A stretch of 64,000 nt of DNA from Parabacteroides sp. PF5-9 (GTDB taxonomy: Bacteria; Bacteroidota; Bacteroidia; Bacteroidales; Tannerellaceae): contig NZ_JARXWG010000003.1 in NCBI RefSeq assembly GCF_029893105.1, positions 1 to 64,000 of the forward strand, in the 5' to 3' direction. A program made the position numbers and the translations under genes. The stretch's first letter is position 1; the number at the start of each line of letters is the position of its first letter. The notes under the pieces are model-generated. The model did not search any database. It was given only the letters and a program-made list of their open reading frames with translations, and was not told the DNA's origin. Positions 46,297 to 55,005 of the stretch are shown piece after piece.

Positions 46297-46384
46297 GTAC
46301 CTCTAAATTGTTTTACACCTACCTCTAAACGGATTTAGACGTACCTCTAAATTATTTTAGACGTACCTCTAACAAAAAACAGAG
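46297..46384. repeat. Array D: four contiguous 22-base repeats
   Basis: Units begin at 46297, 46319, 46341 and 46363, exactly 22 bases apart. They start GTACCTCTAA or CTACCTCTAA, and a perfect dyad TCTAAACGGATTTAGA lies in unit 2. The sequence before unit 1 (TTTTTTGTTAGAGGTAC, 46284-46300) complements the start of unit 4, so the whole array could also fold as one large hairpin. It lies in the convergent gap between prfC and ychF, beyond the prfC terminator. The remainder of this 344-base gap shows nothing else. Confidence 0.9.
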
Positions 46385-46487
46385 GTAGGTATTCCCCCAA
46401 GAAGTACAGAATGATGTTTTTATTTCTTTAGGATGATGTGGAAAAAAGGAGGTATAAATGATGTGATGTGTATTTTATGCGTCCCTA

Positions 46488-47591
46488 TTAGACATTAAAC
46501 CTGAAATGCATAATGTCGCCATCCTGTACAATATACTCTTTTCCTTCCACACTCATTTTTCCGGCTTCTTTGACAGCGGCTTCCGAGCCATAGGCGATAA
46601 AATCGGCGTATTTAATGACTTCTGCGCGGATAAACCCTTTTTCAAAGTCGGTATGGATCACGCCGGCACATTGGGGGGCTTTGCTTCCTTTTAGATAGGT
46701 CCATGCACGCACTTCCTGTACGCCAGCTGTAAGGTATGTTTCCAGATTCAATAGGCGATAGGCCGATTGGATAAGGCGGTTAACTCCGGATTGCTCAAGG
46801 CCGATCTCCTGTAAGAACATCTGACGTTCTTCATAGGTCTCAAATTCGGCAATCTCGCTTTCAATTTTCGCTGCGACAATCAAGATTTCCGCATTTTCAT
46901 CCTTAACAGCTTCCCGAACAGCTTCCACATATTTGTTTCCACCGACAGCGCTGGCTTCATCGACATTACAGATATACATCACCGGTTTGCTGGTCAATAG
47001 GAATAGTTCACGAGCCATCTTCTGCTCGTCTTTGGTGTCGAACGTCACGGTACGTCCGCTTTTTCCCTGTTCCAGTGCCTCTTTGAATTTGATTAATACA
47101 TCATACATCAGTTTGGCCTGTTTGTCCCCTCCGGTCTGTGCCTGTTTCTGCACTTTTGAAATGCGGCTATCTATTGTTTCCAGATCTTTGATCTGTAGTT
47201 CGGCATCAATGATTTCTTTATCGTGTACCGGGTCGACCTGACCGTCTACATGGACGATATTTTCGTCGTCAAAACAACGCAGTACATGCAGTATGGCATC
47301 GGTCTCACGGATATTAGCCAGAAACTTATTGCCTAATCCTTCTCCTTTGCTGGCTCCTTTGACCAATCCGGCAATGTCGACGATCTCTACGGTGGTCGGA
47401 ACAATCCGTTGCGGGTGAATGAGTTCAGCCAGTTTATTCAGTCGCTCATCAGGAACGGTAATCACTCCGACATTCGGTTCGATTGTACAGAAAGGGAAAT
47501 TAGCCGATTGCGCCTTTGCATTGGATAAACTATTGAAGAGAGTAGATTTTCCGACATTCGGGAGTCCTACAATGCCACATTGTAATGCCAT
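46488..47591 (-). CDS. ychF: Redox-regulated ATPase YchF
   Basis: A 367-residue Obg-family P-loop protein that binds ATP rather than GTP and contacts the ribosome; in other bacteria it is tied to oxidative stress. [19 protein letters not shown] (near residue 8) is the P-loop, [19 protein letters not shown] near 70 is switch II, and [13 protein letters not shown] near 203 holds the NxxE motif that sets adenine specificity. The TGS domain ends the protein ([12 protein letters not shown] and onward). Single gene with its own promoter. Confidence 0.97.
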   Translation of the reverse strand: MALQCGIVGLPNVGKSTLFNSLSNAKAQSANFPFCTIEPNVGVITVPDERLNKLAELIHPQRIVPTTVEIVDIAGLVKGASKGEGLGNKFLANIRETDAILHVLRCFDDENIVHVDGQVDPVHDKEIIDAELQIKDLETIDSRISKVQKQAQTGGDKQAKLMYDVLIKFKEALEQGKSGRTVTFDTKDEQKMARELFLLTSKPVMYICNVDEASAVGGNKYVEAVREAVKDENAEILIVAAKIESEIAEFETYEERQMFLQEIGLEQSGVNRLIQSAYRLLNLETYLTAGVQEVRAWTYLKGSKAPQCAGVIHTDFEKGFIRAEVIKYADFIAYGSEAAVKEAGKMSVEGKEYIVQDGDIMHFRFNV

Positions 47592-47628
47592 TTAGATAGA
47601 ATTTAATTAATGATTTTATTTGAAGGTG

Positions 47629-47661
47629 CAAAGATACATAAATATCCCATAAATCAGTCAA
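47629..47661 (-). promoter_or_regulatory. ychF promoter
   Basis: On the minus strand TATCTTTG at 47636-47629 lies 38 bases before the start. A TTG at 47661-47659 is 25 bases upstream, slightly longer than usual. Confidence 0.6.
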
Positions 47662-47718
47662 TCTGCATGATTCATAAAAAAGAGAAGCCCAACAGGACAT
47701 TGGTTCTTTCTTCTGCTA

Positions 47719-49926
47719 TCAGAAGTTGAATCCCATATTCAGATAGAATTGTACTTTGCTGTTCCGGTTAGACATTCCGAAGTGGGCACTGATCGGTCCG
47801 GCTATACTGTTGTAAGCATAACCGATACTTCCTCCCCATACGTCCTCGCCGTCGAGGAGATGAAAGAAATCGTGGTGATGCAGTCCATAATTACCGATAA
47901 GCGATAGGTAATGGCGTTCCCATAACTGTTGGCGCAGGTGCATACGCACGACAACAATGGAGTTATTGAAAACCTCCATATGATTGATGCCGGCGAAAGG
48001 GAGTTGTTGCGGGAGATACTTTCCGAATGTCTCTCCTCCCAGGGTATTCAGGTATGGAAAGGCATGGTTCCGGCCGATCAATGTCCTGCCGTATATGGAA
48101 GGAAGCAGACTCAGGTGATGGGTCAGTGGCGCGACCGCCATAAAGTCGGCTCCCAATGCGGAGAATGGTGTTTGATCGTTGTAGGTCACAAAATTGTCTG
48201 TATATAAAGAATAGTGTGCCTGCATCGAGACACCCCGGGTGGGGAAGTACCTTCTGTCGAGCGTCTCCAGGTGAGCCAACGCAAAGTAGCTGATAAATCC
48301 TTCCGGTTTGACGTCATAGATGTGATTGTTGTCTGTATACAAGAACGAATTGTAATCGAAATATTCATAACGTAAACCGATTTTAAATTTGAAATTCAAC
48401 CAGTTCATATCCGAATAGGCCAATTCGGCAAAATGATTCCGGTAGGTGGAGTTGATGATTTTCTCTCCTTTGTGGTAGATATCCAGGTCGTGATAACCGA
48501 ACTTATAGGAGAGGTTGAAATGGCGTAAGGGCGAGCGTCCCATGATATAATCCAGCTGACCGTATGAGTTTTTACCGATCTTTCCTGTCAATGCAAATTT
48601 CGATCGGTATCCGGCGCGAAGATCCAATGTGGCGTTGAGTAAAACGCCAACGATCTCTTCCGTGTCAAAGCGTAATCCACCATTTAATGAACTGATAGAT
48701 TTCTCTTGTACGGTCAGTATCAGGTCTTGCTGTTTTTCTCCGGTGAGTTTGTAGCTGACATTGGTATAGACATTTGTTCCGACAATGATGGACATGACCT
48801 CTTGAAGTTTTTTCAGGGTGATGGACTGATTTTCCTTTAATCCGCTGATCTTTTTCAGCCATTGTTCATCACGGGGATCAATCCCTTCAAAGTAAATATT
48901 TTGGATAAACAGAGTCTTTGTATGCGGTTCGGGAGCGAACTGGTTCAGATTGTTTTTTCTATTTGAGAGATCTTCTTCGGTAACTCCTATTTTCTCCTTA
49001 AGCGCCAGTATCTCCGTCCAATGCTCCCGGGCGTTTTGTTCACCCCGGCGGATAAGGGTATCTAAAGCTGCAGCGGTAAAACTGGCTGCATTGTAGGGGT
49101 GCATATCCGGGCGAAAGAGCAGGTCGGTCTGTTTTTTATTCCTATCATACTTCGTATGGCCGTAGAGTGCAATGATTTGTCCGATCACATCACCCGGGGT
49201 ATTGATTCCTTCCAATAGTTTAAGATCACTTGTGCCCAGATCCACACCAATAATTATTTCAGCCCCCATGGCTCGTACCACATCTGCCGGATAGTTGTTG
49301 TTCAACCCTCCGTCTATTAAGACCATACTGTCGAGGTGCACTGGAGTGAACACGGCCGGGATAGCCATACTGGCGCGCATGGCCAACGGAAGGCTTCCCT
49401 GGTGGAAGACGTATTCGTTGCCGTTGACGATATCTTGTGCAACGGCGGCAAAAGGGATAGGTAACCGGTTGAAATCGACAGAGTCATGATATCCGATCGT
49501 CAGATCGGAGAAGAGGTTTTGAAGGTTTTGCCCCCGGATGACACCGGAGATGACCCGGTCTTTTTTCTCTTTTCCGAAAGGTAGGGATACGATAAAACGT
49601 TCGGAATTTTCTTTTTCGGGGAACGACTGGCTACTTCGATTCACCCGGTCGCTCAATAGCATCACCCAATCCTGGGTGTTGACCATACTATCGATCGCTG
49701 CGGCGTTATAGCCGATGGCATACAGACCTCCTACGATGGCACCCATGCTTGTTCCGGCAATATAATCGATAGGAATACCGGCCTCTTCCAGAACCTTTAA
49801 GACGCCGATATGGGCCACGCCTTTAGCTCCTCCTCCTCCGAGGACCAGGCCTACTTTCTTTCGCTCAGTCGCAAAAACAGATTGGGTCAGTAGATAGATA
49901 AATAACAGGTAAAGGAGTCTTTTCAT
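47719..49926 (-). CDS. Patatin-like phospholipase with outer-membrane barrel
   Basis: A 735-residue protein. After a signal peptide (about 1-19), the patatin domain (about 25-230) has the oxyanion loop GLVLGGGGAKGVAH, the nucleophile motif GTSMGAIVGG and the DGG of the Ser-Asp dyad near 206. A POTRA-like segment (about 320-410, LFIQNIYFEGIDPRDEQWLK) follows, and the last roughly 320 residues are amphipathic strands ending in F, an outer-membrane barrel of the Omp85/FplA-PlpD (type Vd) type. Such proteins cleave phospholipids at or outside the surface. The catalytic residues look intact. Confidence 0.9.
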   Translation of the reverse strand: MKRLLYLLFIYLLTQSVFATERKKVGLVLGGGGAKGVAHIGVLKVLEEAGIPIDYIAGTSMGAIVGGLYAIGYNAAAIDSMVNTQDWVMLLSDRVNRSSQSFPEKENSERFIVSLPFGKEKKDRVISGVIRGQNLQNLFSDLTIGYHDSVDFNRLPIPFAAVAQDIVNGNEYVFHQGSLPLAMRASMAIPAVFTPVHLDSMVLIDGGLNNNYPADVVRAMGAEIIIGVDLGTSDLKLLEGINTPGDVIGQIIALYGHTKYDRNKKQTDLLFRPDMHPYNAASFTAAALDTLIRRGEQNAREHWTEILALKEKIGVTEEDLSNRKNNLNQFAPEPHTKTLFIQNIYFEGIDPRDEQWLKKISGLKENQSITLKKLQEVMSIIVGTNVYTNVSYKLTGEKQQDLILTVQEKSISSLNGGLRFDTEEIVGVLLNATLDLRAGYRSKFALTGKIGKNSYGQLDYIMGRSPLRHFNLSYKFGYHDLDIYHKGEKIINSTYRNHFAELAYSDMNWLNFKFKIGLRYEYFDYNSFLYTDNNHIYDVKPEGFISYFALAHLETLDRRYFPTRGVSMQAHYSLYTDNFVTYNDQTPFSALGADFMAVAPLTHHLSLLPSIYGRTLIGRNHAFPYLNTLGGETFGKYLPQQLPFAGINHMEVFNNSIVVVRMHLRQQLWERHYLSLIGNYGLHHHDFFHLLDGEDVWGGSIGYAYNSIAGPISAHFGMSNRNSKVQFYLNMGFNF

Positions 49927-50040
49927 TGTACGCCTCTTTTTGACAAAATTAATAGTTTCTTTGAGATAGCGGATATGTTTCTTCTCAGGATTCTCCGAAC
50001 CAGGGTCAATCAGCTATCCGAAGAATCATAAAACAAAAAA

Positions 50041-50068
50041 AGACCGAACATACTGTCCGGCCTTTTTC
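50041..50068. terminator. Terminator after the Gfo/Idh gene at 50088
   Basis: GACCGAACA pairs with TGTCCGGCC, with wobble pairs, over a short TAC loop; A and T runs flank it, so it can serve both strands. It ends the minus-strand DoxX and oxidoreductase unit. Confidence 0.75.
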
Positions 50069-50087
50069 TCTATTTCTATAAGAGGAT

Positions 50088-51752
50088 TTAACTGATTTCT
50101 CCTCTGACGATCTCTTCTTTATCTTTGTCCCAGTACATTGTACGTCCTTCCAGATAAGCGCGTGTACCCATATGTGCTGTCATCGCTTCTTCAAATGCCT
50201 GATCGATATTACAGCTTGGTGTTTTCTTCTGACGGATACATTCCAACCATTCACGGATGTGAAGGTGAGTCGTATCATACCGTTTACCATTTACATAGGT
50301 ATAAAGCAACCCGCGTTTGGCAAAATACAATTCTGTCGGTGAAGTGACCGAGTCTGAACTGTCCTGTCCGGGTACATAGGTGTAGAATGTTTCATCTGTC
50401 GGAATAATCCCCTGAGCGATCTTTTCGGCATAACGTGTTGAGTTACGGTCTACTTTCACTTCTAGGATATTGGATACTTCCATCGAAGCATCATGACCCA
50501 TAAACACTTTACCACGTGTACGTGAACTGGCCTGTGTGGCACTGTACAACATCGTCATATCGATTTCCGGGAATTCGAACGTGGTCTGCAATACATCAGG
50601 AACTGTCCGTCCGTCTTTGAAGAAATAGACACCGCCTGATGAAGTGGCAGAGTGTGGGATTCCTACATGCATGATCTGATTTACCGCATCATATTCGTGG
50701 GTCAACAAGTCGCCCGACAAACCGGTACTGTAGTCCCACCAGCAGCGCCAGCGGAAGAAACGTTCCAGACTGAATTTGCTTCTCTCTTCGGGTCCGACAT
50801 ACCGTTCCAATCCGTATTTGGTCATATAATCGGTATATTCCTTGATGCGTTCAGGATCGCCTTCAAACTGCGCCCAGTCGATGCTGTTCGGATTAGAACC
50901 TTCGATAATGTCGTATACCCATGCACCGTTTGGAGTATTTCGGTTGGTACATACTTCAATCAGATTCACCTTTCCTAACAGATTTTTACCGATAATCTCT
51001 TCGGCTTTCTGGTAGCAGTCGGTCTGACGACCTTGATGCCCTAACTGGAAAACAACACCGGTCTCTCTGATCACTTCACGTACCATATAGGTTTCAGGTA
51101 CGGTCCATGTCAACGGTTTTTCTACATAAACATGTTTGCCGGCTCTTGCCGCATCCATCGCCATCGTGCCGTGCCAGTGGTCGGGAGAGGCGATGATTAC
51201 CGCATCGATATCGTCTGCAGCCAGTAACTCTTTATAATGACGGTAACGTTTCGGCATCTTACCGAATTTGCCGTTTGTTCCTTCTTTGTTGACGTTGGCT
51301 CCTGCTAAAATTGCTGCATCGCCATAAACGTCAAAGATGTCACACACACCATTGATGACAATATTCAGGTCGTCTTGTTCCAGATATTGCTGGTAGCGTG
51401 TATCACTTTTGTTTTTCTTTCCCGATTCGATCATCGTATCGATCCATGTCGGTTCGGCAAAACCGGCTGCACGAAGTAATTGTTTACCACGGATACCAAA
51501 ACCGATGATTCCTAAGCGGATCTGTTGTCCGTTAGCTACCGGTTCAAGGAATTTGGCCTGTTCGCCACTGACCGGGAACACATCGGAGATATTCCGGTTT
51601 CCAACGGCATCTTTTCTTTTTCTGTATGCACCGTAAGCCAATGCACCAAGGATGGGCACGGTTGCCAGTGTTTTTAACACTTCCCGTCTGCCTGTATCTG
51701 GCTGTTGATCTTCAGCCGGTATGTTTTTGTTTATGTCTTTTTCTTCTGCCAT
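50088..51752 (-). CDS. Gfo/Idh/MocA oxidoreductase, membrane-linked or Tat-exported
   Basis: A 554-residue protein. Residues about 22-45 have a twin arginine then a hydrophobic run (GRREVLKTLATVPILGALAY), a Tat signal or membrane anchor. Rossmann loop LGIIGFGIRGKQLLRAAGFA near residue 80 and ASPDHWHGTMAMDAARAGKH near 193, with VEKPLTW near 215, are family motifs. Enzymes of this size and export type act on sugar hydroxyls with a tightly held NAD. It shares a unit with DoxX eight bases upstream, which might recycle its electrons. The substrate is unknown; a 3-keto-sugar cycle is suggested by the DUF1080 neighbour. Confidence 0.85.
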   Translation of the reverse strand: MAEEKDINKNIPAEDQQPDTGRREVLKTLATVPILGALAYGAYRKRKDAVGNRNISDVFPVSGEQAKFLEPVANGQQIRLGIIGFGIRGKQLLRAAGFAEPTWIDTMIESGKKNKSDTRYQQYLEQDDLNIVINGVCDIFDVYGDAAILAGANVNKEGTNGKFGKMPKRYRHYKELLAADDIDAVIIASPDHWHGTMAMDAARAGKHVYVEKPLTWTVPETYMVREVIRETGVVFQLGHQGRQTDCYQKAEEIIGKNLLGKVNLIEVCTNRNTPNGAWVYDIIEGSNPNSIDWAQFEGDPERIKEYTDYMTKYGLERYVGPEERSKFSLERFFRWRCWWDYSTGLSGDLLTHEYDAVNQIMHVGIPHSATSSGGVYFFKDGRTVPDVLQTTFEFPEIDMTMLYSATQASSRTRGKVFMGHDASMEVSNILEVKVDRNSTRYAEKIAQGIIPTDETFYTYVPGQDSSDSVTSPTELYFAKRGLLYTYVNGKRYDTTHLHIREWLECIRQKKTPSCNIDQAFEEAMTAHMGTRAYLEGRTMYWDKDKEEIVRGEIS

Positions 51753-51759
51753 GACTGTA

Positions 51760-52266
51760 TCAGATGAGTTTGTATTTAACTAAAGCGGGCAACTTACGTG
51801 CCACTATCCGGTCAAATCCGTAGATACGTGACGTAGGGAATACACAAAGCAATCCTATGGCCGCCAATTCTACCAGATTTTTATCGATCAACAGATAGGT
51901 CCCTTCAAAGGGGGTCATATACGTTGCTCCGATAAAAGAAGGATGAGACAGGGTGTACATCACCAGAAGGACTATGCCTCCGACAGAAGAGAGACGGTAC
52001 AGGAACCCTAATGTGATTCCGAGACCGATAAGTAATAAACCATACGCATTCGCGAAATTCACAAGAGCCATCATGTCGGCACTCTGTGACAATTTGAGAA
52101 AGAATGGCGCTGCAAAACCTTTTGAATCGAGCAAATAGGGCAGCGCGGTCCATTTAGGGTTAATCACTTTCACAATACCTTCGTACATGAAATGCCAACC
52201 GATAAAAAGACGCAACAACATCAACCACGTGAGTTGTGACTTGGAGTAAGATTGTTCTGTAATCAT
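51760..52266 (-). CDS. DoxX-family membrane protein
   Basis: A 168-residue protein with four predicted helices. LLRLFIGWHFMYEGIVKVIN (residues 17-36) is the DoxX-type opening, seen in quinol-interacting or thiosulfate-linked membrane proteins. It is the first gene of a two-gene unit with an exported oxidoreductase. A role in passing electrons from that enzyme to the quinone pool is an inference from order alone. Confidence 0.85.
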   Translation of the reverse strand: MITEQSYSKSQLTWLMLLRLFIGWHFMYEGIVKVINPKWTALPYLLDSKGFAAPFFLKLSQSADMMALVNFANAYGLLLIGLGITLGFLYRLSSVGGIVLLVMYTLSHPSFIGATYMTPFEGTYLLIDKNLVELAAIGLLCVFPTSRIYGFDRIVARKLPALVKYKLI

Positions 52267-52361
52267 TTCCTGGTATTAAAAATTGAGTCTAAAGAATTTA
52301 AATCGCACAAAAATATAGAAAGAATCTCACAAAAGATGTCTGAGACACATTCTAAATGATG

Positions 52362-52369
52362 CAAATGTA
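52362..52369 (-). promoter_or_regulatory. -7 element before the DoxX gene
   Basis: On the minus strand TACATTTG lies about 96 bases before the DoxX start, downstream of the DUF1080 terminator, so this unit is probably transcribed separately. No clear -33 TTG is seen at 22 bases. Confidence 0.5.
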
Positions 52370-52383
52370 TAAAATTTGATGGC

Positions 52384-52431
52384 AAAAAACTACCCGAAGC
52401 ACGTAAAGTTAAACTCCGGGTAGTATTTTTT
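52384..52431. terminator. Terminator after the DUF1080 gene
   Basis: ACTACCCG (52389-52396) and CGGGTAGT (52417-52424) form an eight-base stem with A-rich and T-rich edges on either side. It separates the DUF1080 gene from DoxX. Confidence 0.8.
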
Positions 52432-52473
52432 AGGATTATTTATGATGTTTACGCGAACATCGGTGAAAAAGAA

Positions 52474-53256
52474 TTAATCCAATATTTTCACTTTGATATT
52501 CCGGAACCATACATCGTCTCCATGATCCTGGAATCCGATCAACCCTTCTCTTTCAGAACCACCGCAGTTCAACAATAGGTCGTAAGCCACCGGCCATTTC
52601 TCCTTGCTGAATTTACTGTTGTCCAATAGTTCTTTCCATTGTGGAGTCCATAAGTGGTATTCAACCACTGCTACGTCATTTTGGAAATGTACGACAGTTC
52701 CTTTGTAAACCATAATACTAGCCTTGTTCCATTCGCCGAATGGTTTGGAGTTCTGTGGTTTCGCTGGGATCATATCATACAACGAGGAAGACATGCGGTT
52801 GCCATCAACACCCAGGCGGGCATCCGGATGGTTTTCATTGTCCAATACCTGAAACTCAGGAGCAGAGATATAGATCGGTTCATTTGGAATTTCCTGTGCC
52901 AGGTAGAAGATACCGGAGTTTCCTCCTTTAGAAACTTTCCATTCCAACTCCAGCTCGAAGTTCTTGAATTTACGGTCGTAAATCAAATCACCACCGTCAC
53001 CGTCTTGCGCTTCACCGCCTCCCGATCCGTTGAATTTGATCGCACCATCTTCGATAGTCCATTTGCTGGGTACGGATGTTTTGTTATAGCCTCTCCATCC
53101 TTCGAATGTTTTACCGTCGAAAATGCTGATCCATCCTTCGTCGGCTTTTGTTGTAGTCGTTTCTGTCGACGTACTTTCTGAACTCTTGCCACCACCGCAA
53201 GCTGTGAAAACACACATCATAACAGCTGCACTTACTAATAAGATTGACTTTTTCAT
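52474..53256 (-). CDS. DUF1080 lipoprotein (3-keto-disaccharide hydrolase family)
   Basis: A 260-residue lipoprotein: MKKSILLVSAAVMMCVFTAC with lipobox FTAC, cysteine at residue 20. A Ser/Thr-rich spacer (21-40) is followed by a DUF1080 concanavalin-like domain: WISIFDGKTFEGWRGYNKTS near 42 and ELEWKVSKGGNSGIFYLAQE near 101. DUF1080 members cleave 3-keto-glycosides made by Gfo/Idh enzymes. Both kinds of gene surround it, so it is probably the hydrolase of such a pathway, on or outside the outer membrane. It lies 86 bases after an exported Gfo/Idh gene, probably in one operon. Confidence 0.88.
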   Translation of the reverse strand: MKKSILLVSAAVMMCVFTACGGGKSSESTSTETTTTKADEGWISIFDGKTFEGWRGYNKTSVPSKWTIEDGAIKFNGSGGGEAQDGDGGDLIYDRKFKNFELELEWKVSKGGNSGIFYLAQEIPNEPIYISAPEFQVLDNENHPDARLGVDGNRMSSSLYDMIPAKPQNSKPFGEWNKASIMVYKGTVVHFQNDVAVVEYHLWTPQWKELLDNSKFSKEKWPVAYDLLLNCGGSEREGLIGFQDHGDDVWFRNIKVKILD

Positions 53257-53342
53257 TGTTTTATTAAACTAAAAATTAGAGGTATCAGTCGTTAAGCGAA
53301 TCAACGGGTGATCGATTTAACGACTGATACATTGATCACTAT

Positions 53343-54824
53343 TTATCTTGGCATATCAACCAGTTTCCAACCATCACGATAGTTGTGTTTGATCAGTTCG
53401 GCTGCAAATTGTTGTGCATTTACCGGATCAGTCCAGATCTTATTGAATTTCGGGTCACCGTCAACGATCTTGAAGTCGTCTTTGATAATGATCTTGATCT
53501 CTTCATTGTTGCCGATATTCGTGAATTTCATGTTCGGACCATCCCAATGCAACTCTTTGTTCAGTGTTTGCAAACGAACAGCCAATACACCCATAACCAC
53601 CATTTCGTTGAATGGACCGGCTTCAGAGAAGTCCGATTTCGTCATTACGCGGTTAGAAGCGCTCTCTTTACAAGCACGGATCCAGTCTTGTTCGTGGCCA
53701 CCCTGCATCGCTTTGTCTACGCGACGGCATACCTTCGGTGAGTTCGGTTTGCGACCTGACAACAGCCAAGGGTTAACACCATAACAACCACAGATCAACG
53801 TGTCTTTTGTTCCGTAGAAAATAACACCACCACCCGAGTCGTTCATATTCTTTCCTGCTGGCCATCCTGCCGGCATATCTGGTTTCAAACCGCCGTCATA
53901 CCAGAATACTTCCACTTCCGGCATCGCCACTTTCGGCATATTGTCACGGGCAGGGAATACCAGTCTGACGCGTTGTGCCTGAGGAGCACAATCCTGTAAT
54001 AACAACGTTGAAGAACCTTGTACTTTTGTCGGATAACCCAGATTTAACCCTTTAAATACCGGATGAAGGATATGACAAGCCATGTCTCCCAAAGCACCTG
54101 TTCCATATTCCCACCAGCCGCGCCAGTTCCATGGATGATAAAGTTTGTTATAAGGTCTTACTTTGCCTGGGCCTGTAAACAGATCCCAATTCAAGGTAGA
54201 AGGGATTTTGTCTGCTTTTTCAGGAGCGTTCATTCCTTGTGGCCAGATCGGACGGTCTGTGAATGCTTCAACGCGTGTCACTTCACCGATTTCACCGTTC
54301 CAGATCCATTCGCAAACTTGATCAACACCTTCAGCCGACGATCCTTGGTTACCCATCTGAGTCGCTACTTTATACTTTTCAGCCAGTTTAGTCAGCAAGC
54401 GTGATTCGTATACCGAGTGTGTCAATGGTTTCTGTGTATAGGCATGTTTGCCCATTGTGATCGCATCAGCCGTAATAATCGCATGGGTATGGTCGGCAGT
54501 AGCTACCATTACCGCATCGATCGAACTACCCATTTCATCATACATTTTGCGATAGTCCCAATATTTTTTTGCTTGTGGGAAAGCATCAAAGACCGGTTTG
54601 GAATATCTCCAGTCAACGTCACAGAGCGCCACAATGTTCTCTGTTTTCATGTTGTTTAGGTTAGAATTACCCATACCACCGATACCTATACCGGCGATAT
54701 TCAGTTTGTCGGTTGGCGCTGTGTATCCGTGGCTTTTGCCAAGAACCGAGCTCGGAACAATGGTTAAAGCAGCTGCCGCAGCGGTTCCACGCTGAAGAAA
54801 AGCTCTTCTTGAAATGTTAGACAT
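53343..54824 (-). CDS. Tat-exported Gfo/Idh/MocA oxidoreductase
   Basis: A 493-residue protein. The start is the ATG at 54824: MSNISRRAFLQRGTAAAAAL is a clear twin-arginine signal, and the longer frame covers the promoter. GIGIGGMGNSNLNNM near residue 45 is the Rossmann loop, ATADHTHAIITADAITMGKH near 110, and YTQKPLTHSV near 130 has the family KP pair with Q in place of the common glutamate. ALGDMACHILHPVFKGL near 250 holds a probable catalytic histidine. Likely role: oxidation of a sugar C3 hydroxyl in the periplasm for the DUF1080 hydrolase downstream. Confidence 0.86.
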   Translation of the reverse strand: MSNISRRAFLQRGTAAAAALTIVPSSVLGKSHGYTAPTDKLNIAGIGIGGMGNSNLNNMKTENIVALCDVDWRYSKPVFDAFPQAKKYWDYRKMYDEMGSSIDAVMVATADHTHAIITADAITMGKHAYTQKPLTHSVYESRLLTKLAEKYKVATQMGNQGSSAEGVDQVCEWIWNGEIGEVTRVEAFTDRPIWPQGMNAPEKADKIPSTLNWDLFTGPGKVRPYNKLYHPWNWRGWWEYGTGALGDMACHILHPVFKGLNLGYPTKVQGSSTLLLQDCAPQAQRVRLVFPARDNMPKVAMPEVEVFWYDGGLKPDMPAGWPAGKNMNDSGGGVIFYGTKDTLICGCYGVNPWLLSGRKPNSPKVCRRVDKAMQGGHEQDWIRACKESASNRVMTKSDFSEAGPFNEMVVMGVLAVRLQTLNKELHWDGPNMKFTNIGNNEEIKIIIKDDFKIVDGDPKFNKIWTDPVNAQQFAAELIKHNYRDGWKLVDMPR

Positions 54825-54901
54825 AGTCGTAATTTTTAATAGATTAGCACTTAGTAATATTAAAATGTTTCTCTTTTGAACAGATTCATATACAAATGTT
54901 G

Positions 54902-54931
54902 CAAATATAACGAATACAGCGTTATTAACAA
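54902..54931 (-). promoter_or_regulatory. Promoter of the Tat-exported oxidoreductase gene
   Basis: On the minus strand, TTG at 54931-54929 and TATATTTG at 54909-54902, 22 bases start to start. It lies 78 bases before the chosen start and inside the longer reading frame, which supports the shorter protein. Confidence 0.75.
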
Positions 54932-55005
54932 GAAATAACAAAATGATTCTGAAAGAAAATAGTTTTTTTTAACACTGTCGCAGTCGATTCATTTCGGGAT
55001 TGTTG

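Noticed and set aside
50088-54824. A polysaccharide utilisation locus
   Set aside because: No SusC/SusD pair or glycoside hydrolase of a known family is present, so only a sugar-oxidation cluster is claimed.
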